A DNA stretch of 64,000 nucleotides from Pyrrhoderma lamaoense (GCA_002794735.1 NBAZ01000047.1:1-64000), one strand, 5' to 3'. Positions 13,338 to 24,474 are shown, numbered from the stretch's first letter. Notes: generated by a model from the letters alone, not told the origin. Program-made: numbers and translations.

Positions 13338-14746
13338 TGTTTCCAATTCAACATTTATAATAATAGCCGTACTTATCTATTCCATCGCAATTCTGTTGAA
13401 TACTTTCTCTATCTACACTTATTTTTCTTGCCTACAGTCATACACATAGACTATGACTAATAGCTATCACTATTTCACTGACTCCAAGGAAGCCTTCTTC
13501 ATCTTCTTTACGTCTCTAAATCTCTTATCATCCTAGTTTTACTTCGTAAGCACATACGAGTTCTCAGGTATACCCAGTCCAGGTTGTCTCTAGGGCTTGG
13601 AGTTTTGGTAAGAAGATATAGATAGATTAGCTGCTCAGTTATACGTGTAGCTGATTTTAAAATACTGTTTTATCTCTCTTCTTTTCTGTCTCGCATCATT
13701 GTCTTCTAGATAATAGTATTATACCTTTTCTATGCTTTTTTGCACTTCAGAATTTTACCTTCTTAGAGTACAGTTCACTACTACGTATACACAGTGTGAC
13801 TCTGTCCATTACCACTTGCTTAGTGAGTATCTTATGGATTTATGCGAATCAAGCACTGTGTTTTTAAGTCCGAGCTCTCCTTATACTCTCACAACCATTG
13901 AAAGAATAGTGGCTCAAAACAAAAAGAACAAAATCGGCTATGTTAGATCAGAATCGGAGTAAGTACGAGAAACGCAACAAGAAAGCTGGATAGACTTAAA
14001 GCCTCCGGGAATAGTTTTCTTTGCACCCTTGATTGTTTATCATCAAAAACCGAATTTTCTGGAGCTAAAGCTCTATATCAGGTAGAGCTCAGCCTTCTCG
14101 ACGGCCCTTGAGAATATAAGGGAATGAATAATTTGCATACCCAGTCATACTCATAATCACAGCAAGTCTCCAAAGTGAAAAACCTCTAATTGATAGAGCA
14201 GTGTCAGTAAAATAGATAGGTAACTTCGGGATAAGGTTGGACACCATCCAGGTCTCTAAGGAGATAGTGAAAACAGGTCTTGCTCGAGCAACAAGTATAG
14301 TTTAAGTAACTGAGCTGCTATAGTGATACGCAAGCGGGGTAAATTCTATAGACAAATTTGGAAGATATACAATGCGAATGTACATGTACTATTTTCAAAA
14401 TCGCATACTAGAGCAATCATAGTTATTTAAATTTGAATAACAACAAACTAGATTATGAATCAAATAACTACTTTCATCACTCATCACAATACTCCATTAG
14501 TAATTCTATCACTCTTTCTATCTTTTTCGTGTCTCAATCAATCTCTTTCCATGATTGATCTCTTTGTTGGCAACCTCCTTCACGCTCTAAAAATGCAATA
14601 GCAGCTTATTATGAGAAAAGTATGCTTCGTCGTTACTTCTTCAGCAGTACGATACCCATTAAATTGTATATCTTGACTGTTGCGAGCTCCAAGATCAACG
14701 TTGCTTGATACATTAATGCTGGCTGATTCGAGCCTATGGACAATAT
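13338..14746. repeat. Spacer after gene C, shared 3' spacer family
   Basis: No gene supported. The block is recognisably the same as the spacers after D (21150-22037), G (40274-41830), I (48513-50260) and L (58356-59200), for example 'cttcgggataagg' at about 14225 and 41064. The short open frame at 13732-13962 has no family match and no context. At 14366-14384 it preserves the empty site for the palindromic miniature transposon present at 41197 and 49613. Confidence 0.65.
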
Positions 14747-15003
14747 TGAAAACTTAATTTAGGTCAGGGTTGGACCTTTTAGTCGTATTTAGTGGCGAGA
14801 ACTTGGGGTTTAGAGTCTGCCTACTCCAGACACGATGCTCTGGCTCAGTTTTGAGTGCTAAAAAACCAAGAAATTCAACTTCAGCTGAAGTGCTAAGAAC
14901 TTAGCCAAAGTGTGGAGAAAGATAGAGACCTAGGGGCAAGCTGAGAACTCCAAAACTAGTTTATAGATACACTATGGCTGTCTATCTACTTAGCTGGTCC
15001 TAA
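14747..15003 (+). mobile_element. LTR-like repeat, copy 4, internally deleted
   Basis: It starts TGAAAACTTAA, follows copy 2 through 'ggtcagggttggacc' and the 'gacacgatgctc' stretch, then jumps from the 'agctgagaactc' region to the end sequence 'ctacttagctggtcc'. About two thirds of the element is missing. No coding potential. Confidence 0.6.
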
Positions 15004-15420
15004 GGCGGGGTTAAACAGAGGTCAGTCCAAATTGAAATAATAGTAGTACGAGAGCAGGCTACGAGTGTGAGAAGATGACGCACGTACAACCAGCACTTGA
15101 TTTGCTACACTGAAAGTAAGGAAAATGCCGTGTTGTTAAGGTTTTGAGAGTTAAAGCTAAAAGTAGTAATAACTTAAATAAGTATTTATACTCACGAATG
15201 GTACTAGTAATTAAAGTAAACCCGATTGAAGCTCGCTTTACATGCGTGCATCAATCACTTGAACATCTTTTGACTGGCCTAGCCCCGGCGTGTTTGATTC
15301 TGTTTGATCCAAATCACCCTGCTTCCAAAATTTTCTATTTTTACTATTATTTGGTGATGTCCATCAAGTATGCCTCGAGGCAAACTGATCAATGTAGATT
15401 TTAATCTTCCTCCTTTTCAA
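15004..15420. repeat. Spacer block with decayed promoter module
   Basis: This block is repeated at about 23600-23930 and, more diverged, at 32036-32350. It contains 'gaggtcagtcc', which continues from the exon-9-derived relics seen in the other two copies, and then a decayed version of the family promoter block (15321-15384: 'gatgtccatcaagtatgcc' then 'tcgaggca'). No gene. Confidence 0.55.
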
Positions 15421-15770
15421 AGCTTCACCCTCTACCCTTCCCACTAACCTAAGCCAGAGTATTAAATATTTCATTATTACACATTCTTCGAATCTCGCAT
15501 CACGTTCCTTGATTGGTCTCCTTTCGTATAATGATACGATTGGACTTAGCTACTTGAGCCGTTAAATCAAAAGAACCGTATCTATACATGGAAGTTCCGG
15601 TCGACGATAGGAGCTGTAGAACAAGCTCTATGAATAGACGCGGGTTCTCACAAGTTAGATTTCCCGATCGAGAACTGAATTCCTTCAAAAGTTTGCTGCT
15701 ACCTCTATGACTTCTCACGCGTGCTCAGACAGATGCGACTTCATAAGTTTGAACTTTTAAGCTCAGTATA
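15421..15770 (+). pseudogene. Relic 5' end of a family gene (leader and C2 exons)
   Basis: A 'accctctacccttccc' leader is followed by an exon-1-like 'ttacacattcttcgaatc'. A decayed exon 2 at about 15527-15670 aligns with C2 exon 2 of gene D ('atcaaaagaaccgtatcta', then 'ggagctgtagaacaagctct'), and an exon-3-like 'cgcgtgctcagacagatgcg' follows near 15718. Frames are lost and nothing downstream continues the gene. Genuine gene D starts about 300 bp further on. This is the remains of an older copy whose body is gone. Confidence 0.65.
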
Positions 15771-15921
15771 AACGCATAAAGTCGTATTTCGGCATCATGT
15801 ATAGCTTATAGTATGAACACATGGTCGCCTAAAATGAATAATCTCTTGAGCACTCGCTTTCCCATACTCGGACGATTACAACCCTTAGACCAACATCACC
15901 ACGTTCACAAATAGAACCATT

Positions 15922-15961
15922 CCATGCTGTTTTTATAATAAGTATCGACAGGTGACTCCTG
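15922..15961 (+). promoter_or_regulatory. Conserved upstream block of gene D
   Basis: The sequence 'ccatgctgtttttataata' followed by 'tcgacaggtgactcc' lies about 115 bp before the ATG at 16075. The same block, in the form 'cc(g/a)tgctgttt..ta' then 'atcaac.ggtgat.tcc', precedes E, F, I, K and M at similar distance. Conservation between otherwise drifting spacers suggests a core promoter; function is inferred. Confidence 0.5.
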
Positions 15962-16074
15962 TCACTGGAGTTGTAACAGCGATAAGGTTCCCCCATCCCC
16001 TTTGTGCATAACCCTCATTCACTTTGCACCTCGCAGTTGTACCCTCTCACACAAAGAAAGCTAGTGTACGAGCT

Positions 16075-19000
16075 ATGTCAAAGTTTTACATCCTTCGAGG
16101 TTCGTTTCGAATACTTCAAATAGTCTTTACATGATTGACAATCTCCTTTAGTATCACGATCAGACATAACTGTTCCCGGAAAATCAAAAGCACCAGAGCT
16201 ATACGTTAAGATCTCGTTTGGAGATGAGAGCTGTAGAACAAGCTCTGTAAATAGATTACCGCCCGAGTGGAATGAGACTTTTCCAATGTACGCTATCAGA
16301 TCATCTGTTCATCTCAATTTGAAGCTAAGAATGACTTATTGTGAACAAGTGCGTGCACATGCTCGGACATTGAGAATAGGTTCACAGTCAAGCTGATGAA
16401 GGAGGGTTTGATAGATACTAGTATTGCAAGTGTGGAATTTTCATTGGAAGAAATAATTAGAGAGAACGGTGAAGGTAAGGGTGATTATAGTATTATCTTA
16501 TACAAGTGCTAATTGAAGCACAATAGATGTCTGCATCCCCCTACAATCAAAGTCAGGATCACATGGAATATTTCTATGTCTTCAACCATCGGATAGAATG
16601 AAGAATGCCGAGATAAATCTCATAAATCTTGCTCATGCACTCCTGGACATCCGTCCATCTAGTGATAGCAGCTTAGCTGAGAAAGTTACAACAATATTCG
16701 ATACGGCTAAGCGAGTAGCGGAGAGCAAGGCATGCCAATCGTTGGTTGAAGTGGGGTATACCATCACTGCTTTCGTCGAATTTGGAAACAGTATAGCAGA
16801 TGTGAGCATTTCCAGACTAACTACCATTCTTACTTCAAACTTACTGGACGGATCATAGGCAAGCCCCTACCTGAAGTTAACATGGTGCATAACAACTGCA
16901 TTCCTGAACGTGAGTATCAAAGGAAGGCGTTATTGAAATCGATATACTTAACCCTCATAGATTATTGCTACTCAAATCAATACCGACAAACGGGTTAGGG
17001 AACTTGTTAAGAATCTGATGGGATTATTCTTGGTCATTAAAGACACTTCCATTTTCAACAACCCATCTGATTCCTTACGATTGATCATCACCAATCTCCT
17101 TGAGTTTATCACACAGTGCAGCACCCTTCTCCAAGAACATGCGCGGAAAAGATTCATAAGTAAGTTGATTGATTGTGGCCGCTACTTCACGTGTTGATTG
17201 GATAGTACTATCAGTCCGAGCGGTCCTTCAGGATAAGAAAGGTGCAATAGAGGATCTTGATACTAGATTAGCAAATTTGAAGACAGACTTGATATCGGCA
17301 TTTGAGAGGCAGGGTATTATTGAGGTGGAGATAAGGGGACTCAGAGAAGGTGAGCTTAAATCTAGGACATCATCAATGTCTACTCATGATTTTACTTGTG
17401 ACAGAGCTAGGAGAGAAACTGAAACCAAAGCATGAGGGCGGGCGTGAGCGTCGAAGATGTTTAGAAGGAACAAGGACAGAGCTGTTAGGAGATGTAGAGA
17501 AATGGGTGCGAGACAAAAGTACGCCAAATGTACTCTTCATTCTCGGCCACGCCGGTACCGGGAAAAGTACGATCGCCACAACAGTTGCCGAATCATGTCG
17601 AGGTGCCCGGCTTGGATCACATCAGTACTTTGTACGAGGAAAAAGCGACCCCACTTTCATATTCCGAACTATTGCACATGGCCTAGCGAAACAAGACCAG
17701 GCTGTTGCAGAGGCTATCAAAGCACAACTTGTTGATAACGATCTTGAGTCAGTTACACCAGATAAGGCATTCGAGGTCTTATTGTACGAGCCACTTCACG
17801 CTGTGGTAAAGAAGAAAGAGACGAAAGTCAACGTCCTTACCGTCCTTGATGCGTTGGACGAGTGTGGAAGTAGAGAGACTCGAAAGCCGTATATCAGACT
17901 GATCAAAGAAAAGCTACAAACACTACCTCCCAACTACCGCTTTCTTATCACGAGTAGGCCGGAAGAGGATATTGCTTCATCTGAGGAGCTGAAAGGGTTA
18001 GGAATTAACAGCATATGGCTTGGTCACGACACGGATGATGCTAAAGATGATGTCCTGATGTACATCAAAACCGAGTTAGGGAGGTTAAGAAATACTGGTA
18101 GAATAGTAGTAGGGCCCGAGTGGGCATGGGAAGAGAGTATGGAGATTCTGGGAAATGCAGCAGGTGGTCTATTCATATGGGCAGCGACGGCTGTGAGGCT
18201 CATCGAAAGCAAGAAACAAAATAAAGCGGGCGAGCTAAAGCGATTAGTGGATAAAAAGTCTCTCTCGCTTGACGATCTTTATGCGACTGCACTCGAAAGC
18301 GCTCTCGATTGGGATGATGTAACGAAGAGAGACTTCCGAAGAGTATTTTCGCTAATCCTATTTGGCAAGGAGCGGCTGTCAACTACGTCTATTGATTCGT
18401 TATCAGAAGTTGACTCCGAGAAGACACAGAGCATTCTCGAATGTTTACGTTCACTAGTCGCATTCGGACCTGATGAACCAGTTCGCTTGTATCATACCTC
18501 TCTCTATGATTATCTGATATCGGAAGGAGCGCGCGGAAATCCGTGGTTTATAGACGAGGAAAGGGAGAAAGTATGGATATTGCAGCAATGCTTTAAGGTG
18601 ATGGAGGGACTGAGGTTTAACATGTGTAAGCTGGAGACATCGTACCGGTTGAATAAAGATGTACCAGGACTGGAGCAGCGTGTAAAAAACAACATCTTTG
18701 CCTCTTTGCTATATGCCTGTCGCCGCTGGGCTTCTCATCTGCGAGAGGTCCCTTACTCGGAAGAACTGAGCAAACAGCTCGAATCATTCGCGAAAAATCA
18801 GTTACTATATTGGGTCGAGGTCCTCAGCCTAACTGGCTCGATATACACTTTCCTTTTGCAATCGTTCGAGGATGTCATCGCCTGGATAGGGGTAAGTGAT
18901 TCTGGATCAAACCATGTCTCAAACTAATATCTATATAGGACAAGCACGCAAAACTATCTGCATTTCTCCAAGATGCCCATGATCAGCTCTTCAGATTCAT

Positions 19001-21149
19001 CGAACCCATCTCCCAAAGCACCCCTCATTTGTACATGACATTCCTCCCACTAGTGAAAGAGGACTCCATCGTCGCTGAACACTACGCTAAGCGAGCGCAA
19101 TCATTGACACAGGTCGAGCATGTCGGAAACAAGCCCAGAATGGCATGTACCAGGCAAATATATGTTGGCAATCAGGTCTTTTCTATTGCATACTCGCCTG
19201 ATGGTGTACGAATTGCATCGGGATCAGAAGCGGGTGTGATTGAGGTATGGGATGTGGTGAGTGGTAGACGACTCCTCGGCCCACTTCAGGGACATTCAGA
19301 CAGAGTGACGAGCGTTGCGTACTCTGCAGACGGGAGATATATTGCGTCGGGGTCTTATGATAAGACAGTGCGGGTGTGGAATGCGGTCACTGGTGAGAGG
19401 GTTCTTGGTCCACTTGTTGGTCATTCAGACGAAGTTACTTCTGTCGCGTTTTCTGGAGACGGGAAGTTGATAGCATCGGGTTCTTGGGATCAGACAGTTA
19501 GGCTGTGGGATGCTGAGAATTGTGCGTCAATCGGAGAGCCGTTGGAAGGGCATTCATATGGTGTGGAATGTGTCGTGTTCTCACCCAATGGGTGTTATTT
19601 CGCGTCGGGATCAAAGAATTGTACAATTATTGTCTGGGACGTACAAAGCAGAAATATGATCTCCAACCCATTCAAATGCCACTCAGAAAGAGTCAACTCC
19701 CTGTCATTTTCTCCAGACAGCGAGCGAGTTGCATCAGGGTCATGGAATGACACGATTCATATATGGGAGGTGTCGACTGGAAATGTTTTGCGTACATTCT
19801 CTGCAGACGACATGGGTATAGTATTCTCGGTTGCGTATTCTGGTGACGGCAAACACATTTTGTCGGGATCTTATGATGGGATAGTAAGGATGTGGAATGC
19901 AGAAGACAGCGATGCTCCTCCTAAAAGATTCGAAGGTCATACAGACTGGGTTACGTCTGTGTCATTCGCACCTGATTGTAAGCACTTTGCCTCTGCGTCA
20001 AGGGATGGGACGATCAGAGTCTGGGACGTTGAAAAAGGTGTGACACTAGCAGACGTAGAGTTTACGGGACAAACACGTGCAATCAGTACATTTGCGATTT
20101 CACCGAAAACAGGAAAGTTCCTTGTCTCCGGCTCCGAAGACTGTACAGTCTGTGTGTGGAATACGGAGAGCGGAGAACTAATCAAAGGTCCTTTAGAACA
20201 GCCTGGTTCGGTACTGTCAGTTGCATTTTCATCCAATGAAAATCACTTCGCTTCGGGATCATTTGGCTTAGTACAAATATGGAATGTGATCGACGATGAA
20301 ATAATCACATGCAACGGTCACACTGACTGGGTTCGCTCACTCGCCTTTTCTCCTGATGGCTCTCGTCTTGCTTCAGGCTCTGACGACGAGTCAGTTCAAG
20401 TACGGAATATAGAAAGTGACCCATTTGAAGAGAGACTAGTAATTGGACATACGAGCGATGTCTTCTCAGTCTGTTATTCTCCTGACGGAAAGAAGATTGT
20501 CTCCGGATCAGCCGATGGAATTGTCCGTATCTGGAATGTTTCCAATGGCTGTCTACTTTCCACTTTTGAAGGTCACTCTGGTTGTATCAACTCTGTCACT
20601 TACTCTCCCGATGGGCTATATATCGTCTCTGGTTCTGATGACAAATCAATCCGGGTCTGGAATGCTGAAACCGGCCAAGCAGCGTATGATCCAATAACAG
20701 GTCATACGAACAATGTTAACTCTGTGTGCTTTTCTCCCGATGGAAAGTGGATAATCTCCGGATCTTGGGACAAAACTATCTGCGTATGGAACGTGTCGAC
20801 GGGCATTCTCTTCTTTCAGTCCCGTATTTCATCACCTGTCTACCCTACCGCTGCCTTCCCTACGTTTGACAATAGATGTATTAAATTTGCCTCAGGCTCC
20901 TTTGATGGACCAATCCATATCTGGTCTGTAAATATCGAGTCAGAAGGAGAAAAATGGTGTCTTAAAGACAATGGTTGGATCACCGGAAGAAACGACAAAT
21001 TACTCATGTGGATTCCTCCAGATCTCCGTCCCTCCATCGTATATGGGCCACGCGTTCTGAATACACGCTTTTATACGAGTTTAGATTCTTCACTCTATCG
21101 AGGTGATCAATGGACTGCTTGTTTTCCCTCGAATACTACTCTCGCCTAG
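16075..21149 (+). CDS. Gene D: C2-helical-NACHT-14xWD40 NLR-like receptor, intact
   Basis: Exons 16075-16099, 16152-16287, 16350-16474, 16527-16801, 16859-16909, 16961-17159, 17215-17349, 17405-18891 and 18939-21149 give 1,547 residues and serve here as the family reference. The C2-like domain covers residues 1-120 (ELYVKISFGDESCRTSS, LPPEWNETFP). The helical region 120-315 includes EFITQCSTLLQEHARKRF and a final coiled-coil-like helix (KGAIEDLDTRLANLKTDL). P-loop GHAGTGKST is at about 363-371, Walker B LTVLDALDECG at about 460-470, and RFLITSRPEED near 495. WD40 repeats run from about 885 to 1460, and the tail motif WITGRNDKLLMWIPPDLR lies near 1495. The start was set by the exon 1 shared with paralogues. 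One WD40 repeat (blade 10, SVQVRNIES) has lost its W. No breaks. Ligand unknown. Confidence 0.94.
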
Positions 21150-21488
21150 TTTTACAAACTTGTTATTTTTAATAATAGTCGTGCTATGAATGGCTTTATC
21201 TATTCCATCGTAATTCTGTTGAATACTTCGTCTTTTAACACGTATTTTGCTAGCTTACTATCATACACATAGACCATGACTAATATCCATCACTATTTCA
21301 TTTAGTCCAAGAAGGTCAACTTTAATTTACGTCACTTAAGCTCATTTCTCCATTTAGTTTGCATGCGAAAGAACATACGAGTTCTCAGGTATTCCCAGTC
21401 CAGGTTGCCTCTGAAGTTCGAAGTTTTGGTAATATGAAACAGATAGATTCCCTGTTTAGTTATACGCGTAGTCAACTCCAAAGTACTA
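21150..21488. repeat. Spacer after gene D
   Basis: No gene. It is homologous to the spacers after C, G and I ('tagttttacaaacttgtt' then 'ccatcgtaattctgttgaat'). Confidence 0.6.
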
Positions 21489-21699
21489 CTATACTCCACA
21501 AAAGTTTTGCGACAGCATGAGATTTTAATGAAAAAATATATAGACCTAGTATATAGTATTGTCAATTTATATACATATAAATCTATCTATTATCTTTAGC
21601 TAACATACATATTTGATTAGAACGAAGACGTGTAGTTCTTGTACAATATCTACGACAAATAAATTACAAGGTGTGTCGCAAAACTTTTGTGGAGTATAG
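21489..21699. mobile_element. 211-bp MITE with perfect 26-bp inverted repeats
   Basis: Terminal inverted repeats 21489-21514 and 21674-21699 are perfect complements, beginning CTATACTCCACAAAAGTTTT. The interior is AT-rich and non-coding. TA flanks both ends (21487-21488 and 21700-21701). The paralogous spacer after gene I reads 'aaatactatcttaagtc' near 48839 with a single TA where this copy has TA-element-TA, so this is a real insertion with TA target duplication, as made by Tc1/mariner-type transposases. The source transposase is not in the window. Confidence 0.9.
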
Positions 21700-22037
21700 T
21701 ATCTTATGTCTCTTCCTTTCTGGCTCGTATTATCGCCTTCTAAATATAAGTATTAAGCTTTCATTCAGTTTCTACTTCAAATTATAACCTCCTTAAAGTA
21801 CAGTTTATTACTAGCGAAATGTAATGTAACTACGGCGCCTACCCATTGCAGTTTGAGTAATAAGTTTCTTATGAGTTTATTAAAACAAGAAGTAAGTGTC
21901 TAAGTTCAAGCTCCTTTGATACACTCACAACCATTGAAATGATGGGAAAACAACACAAAAAAAAACAAAATCGGATATATGAGAGCAGAACCAGGGTAAG
22001 AACGAAGAAAATACATCGCAACAAGAAATTAGAGCAG
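21700..22037. repeat. Spacer continuation after the MITE
   Basis: It resumes the shared 3' spacer family ('tcttatgtctcttcctttc') and contains a poly-A rich stretch near 21955. No gene. Confidence 0.6.
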
Positions 22038-22787
22038 TGAAAACTCAAAGTTAGGTCAGGGTTGGACCTTTGAGTCGTATTTAGTGGCGAAGACGTGGGG
22101 TTTAGAGTCTGCCTACACCAGACACGATGCTCAGGCTAAGATTTGGGGGCTAAATAGCGAGATACTCGACCTCGGCCGTCCGGCCGAGATCTCGGTCGGA
22201 CCGTAGAGACTGATAGAGACCTTGAGGCGAGCTGAGACTTCACAGACCAGTAACAGTAGTAGAAACGTATAGAATAGAGCCCCGACCGAGGCTGTAGTTT
22301 GAGGTAAAAGTGTATGTATTTCAGTCCGCCCGGACGACTTGCGGTACGGTCAGAGCGTAACAAGCGCGCCCGGGCAGCCTAATAAAGCAGCAGAGAAGTA
22401 GGTAAAGAGTACAGGAGACTAGTAGAGAGCTACTCGGGGGGGGGGGGTGAATAGACAGGGAATAGACTGGGGATTAACTGGGGATTGATTTCCCCAACTA
22501 CGGCCTCAAGTCTGGAGGCTTATATATCAAAACGCGAGATAAAGGGTAGATAATAAGGAAAGCATGGTGTCCAGGTGGCTATATGCCACTGGACGAAGGG
22601 TTTAAGCTATCAGAAACGAGGGGGTCGTATAAACGAACCCTACCCTCGAGTAAGAGTAGAAAGTGAAGCTAAATAGTAAGAGAAATAAACGAGGCGCGCG
22701 GCCGAGTATTAGCAATGGACTTCTCGGGCGAGTTAGAAAGTGCATTATAAATGCACTACGACCAGCCAACACTTAGCTGGTCCTACA
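22038..22787 (+). mobile_element. LTR-like repeat, copy 2 (most complete)
   Basis: Starts TGAAAACTCAA and ends TGGTCCTACA. It contains a long G homopolymer near 22435-22447, a TATA-like 'ggcttatatatc' near 22517, then a 'gcgagataaagggtagataa' segment. No open frame of interest. Copies 1, 3 and 4 share its start and/or end. TG...CA ends and a TATA-like box point to an LTR, but flanking duplications are not seen. Confidence 0.65.
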
Positions 22788-23403
22788 GTAGAGTCTGATA
22801 GAGAGCTTGGAACGAGATGAGACTTCACAGACTAGTAAAAGTAGTAGGAACGTATAGAACAGAGCCCCATCCTAAGCTGCAGTTTCATACAAAAGTGTAT
22901 GCATTTCAGTCGTCCCGGACGAATTGCTGTACGGTCAGAGCGTTACAAGCGCGTCCGGGCAGCCTAATTAGCAGCAAAAAGAGTAAAGGAGACTATCAGA
23001 GAGATACGTTGGGGGGGGGAGTGGATAGATTGAGGTGGAATCAACTAATTGAGGGAGAATTAACTCCTTAACTACGACTTCAAGTCTAGAGGCTTATATA
23101 ACAAAACGCGAGATAAGGAGTAGATAATAAGGGAAAGCATGGTTTCCAGATGGCTATATATTATGTGCCACTAGACGAATGGTTTAAGCTATCAGAATCA
23201 AGGGGGTCTATGAACGGACCCTAAACTCAAGTAAGAATTAGAATCGAAGCTAGATGAAATAGAAAGAGAAATGGGCCGGAAACGCAGCCGAGAGTAAGGT
23301 AGTATATTAATAATGGACTCTCCGAGTGCGTTACAAAGTGTATTATTAATGCACTACGACCGGCTATCGTAGTATCTACTTTAAGTACTTACTTGGTCCT
23401 ATA
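22788..23403 (+). mobile_element. LTR-like repeat, copy 3, 5' truncated
   Basis: Directly abuts copy 2 in the same orientation. It begins at the position equivalent to about 22205 of copy 2 ('tgatagagagcttgg') and runs to 'acttggtcctata'. It is more diverged than copy 2, again with a G run near 23011. The tandem arrangement could come from recombination between elements or insertion of one next to the other. Confidence 0.6.
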
Positions 23404-23417
23404 ACGAGCTTGTAGAT

Positions 23418-23620
23418 AGAGTCTCGAAAGCGATACATGAGACTGATCAAGGAGAAGAGTCTTACCGGTTCATTGTACACATTCTCAATCCACGCAAACA
23501 ATTGCCCGAATTTCTTCAAGACGCATAAAGAAGTATGCATATCTCTATTATCTGTTGATGAGGAGGATCCAATCTTGGCTCAGGTGGAGTCACTCGGAGG
23601 TCAGTCCGAATCGAAATAAT
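23418..23620 (+). pseudogene. Patchwork relic of NACHT exon 8 and exon 9 pieces
   Basis: The frame starting at 23437 reads MRLIKEK (NACHT, after Walker B), then SLTGSLYTF (end of exon 8), then NNCPNFFKTHKE (decayed start of exon 9, cf. KHAQLSAFLQDAH), then DEEDPILAQVESL (cf. MREDSIVAEHYA). Large pieces between these anchors are missing. It remains open by chance for 60 residues. The final part is also present as a relic at about 31950-32030. Confidence 0.6.
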
Positions 23621-23930
23621 AGTAGAACTTGATTTACTACGCTGAAAGTAAGGGAAATGCCGTGTTATTAAGGTTTTTAAAGTTAACGTAGTTACAAATA
23701 TACTCACGAATAGTAATTTAAATATTAGAGTAATTCCGAATGAAGCTCACTTTACATGCGTTCATAGATCACCTGAGCATCCTTTGACTGGCCTAGCCTC
23801 GGCGTATCTGATTCTATTTGATCCAAATCACCCCGTTTCCAGTTTTTTCTATGTTTACTATTATCCGGCGATGTCCATCAAGTATGCCTTGAGGAGAACC
23901 GATTAATGTAGATTCTAACCTTCCTCCTTT
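23621..23930. repeat. Spacer block with decayed promoter module
   Basis: Closely similar to 15060-15420. It holds the decayed promoter block at about 23833-23896 ('ttatccggcgatgtccatca', then 'atgccttgagg'). No gene. Confidence 0.55.
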
Positions 23931-24275
23931 TCAAAGCTTTACCCTCTACCCTTCCCACTGACCTAAGCCAGGGTATTAAATATATCATTATTACACATTC
24001 TTCGAATCTCGCTTCACGTTCCTTGATTGGTCTCCTTTCTTTCAATGATACGATTGGACTTAGCTACTTGAGCCGGGAAATCAAAAGCACTGTATCAGTA
24101 CATGAAAGTTCCGGTCGAAGATAGGAGCTGTAGAACAAGCTCTGTGAATAGACGCGGGTTCTCACCAGTTAGATTTCCCGATTGAGAACTGAATTCCTTC
24201 AAAAGTTTGCTGCTACCTCTATGACTTCTCACGCGTGCTCAGACAGATGCGACTTCATAAGTTTGAACTTATAAG
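23931..24275 (+). pseudogene. Relic 5' end of a family gene upstream of E
   Basis: Near-identical counterpart of 15421-15770: CT-rich leader, exon-1-like 'ttacacattcttcgaatc', decayed C2 exon 2 at about 24044-24190 ('gggaaatcaaaagcactgta', 'ggagctgtagaacaagctct') and exon-3-like piece near 24232. The similarity shows that the relic was already dead when the spacer was duplicated with gene D or E. Confidence 0.65.
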
Positions 24276-24435
24276 CTCAGTATAAACGCATAAAGTCGTA
24301 TTTCGGCATCATGTATAGCTTATAGTATGAACACATGGTCGCCTAAAATGAATAATCTCTTGAGCACTCGCTTTCCCATACTCGGACGATTACAACCCTT
24401 AGACCAACATCACCACGTTCACAATAAGAACCATT

Positions 24436-24474
24436 CCATGCTGTTTTTATAATAAGCATCAACAGGTGGCTCCT
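24436..24474 (+). promoter_or_regulatory. Conserved upstream block of gene E
   Basis: The sequence 'ccatgctgtttttataata' then 'catcaacaggtggctcc' lies about 137 bp before the ATG at 24611. A 20-nt insertion just downstream explains the larger spacing than in gene D. Promoter role inferred from conservation. Confidence 0.5.

Noticed and set aside
13732..13962. 76-codon frame after gene C
   Set aside because: No recognisable domain, not conserved in the homologous spacers after D, G or I, and low-complexity AT-rich surroundings.
17350..17404. Apparent N-terminal extension (MSLNLGHHQ...) of the NACHT frame in gene D, and its equivalents in C and I
   Set aside because: These residues come from intron 7; the AG acceptor at 17403-17404 joins exon 7 in phase and the same junction works in all paralogues.
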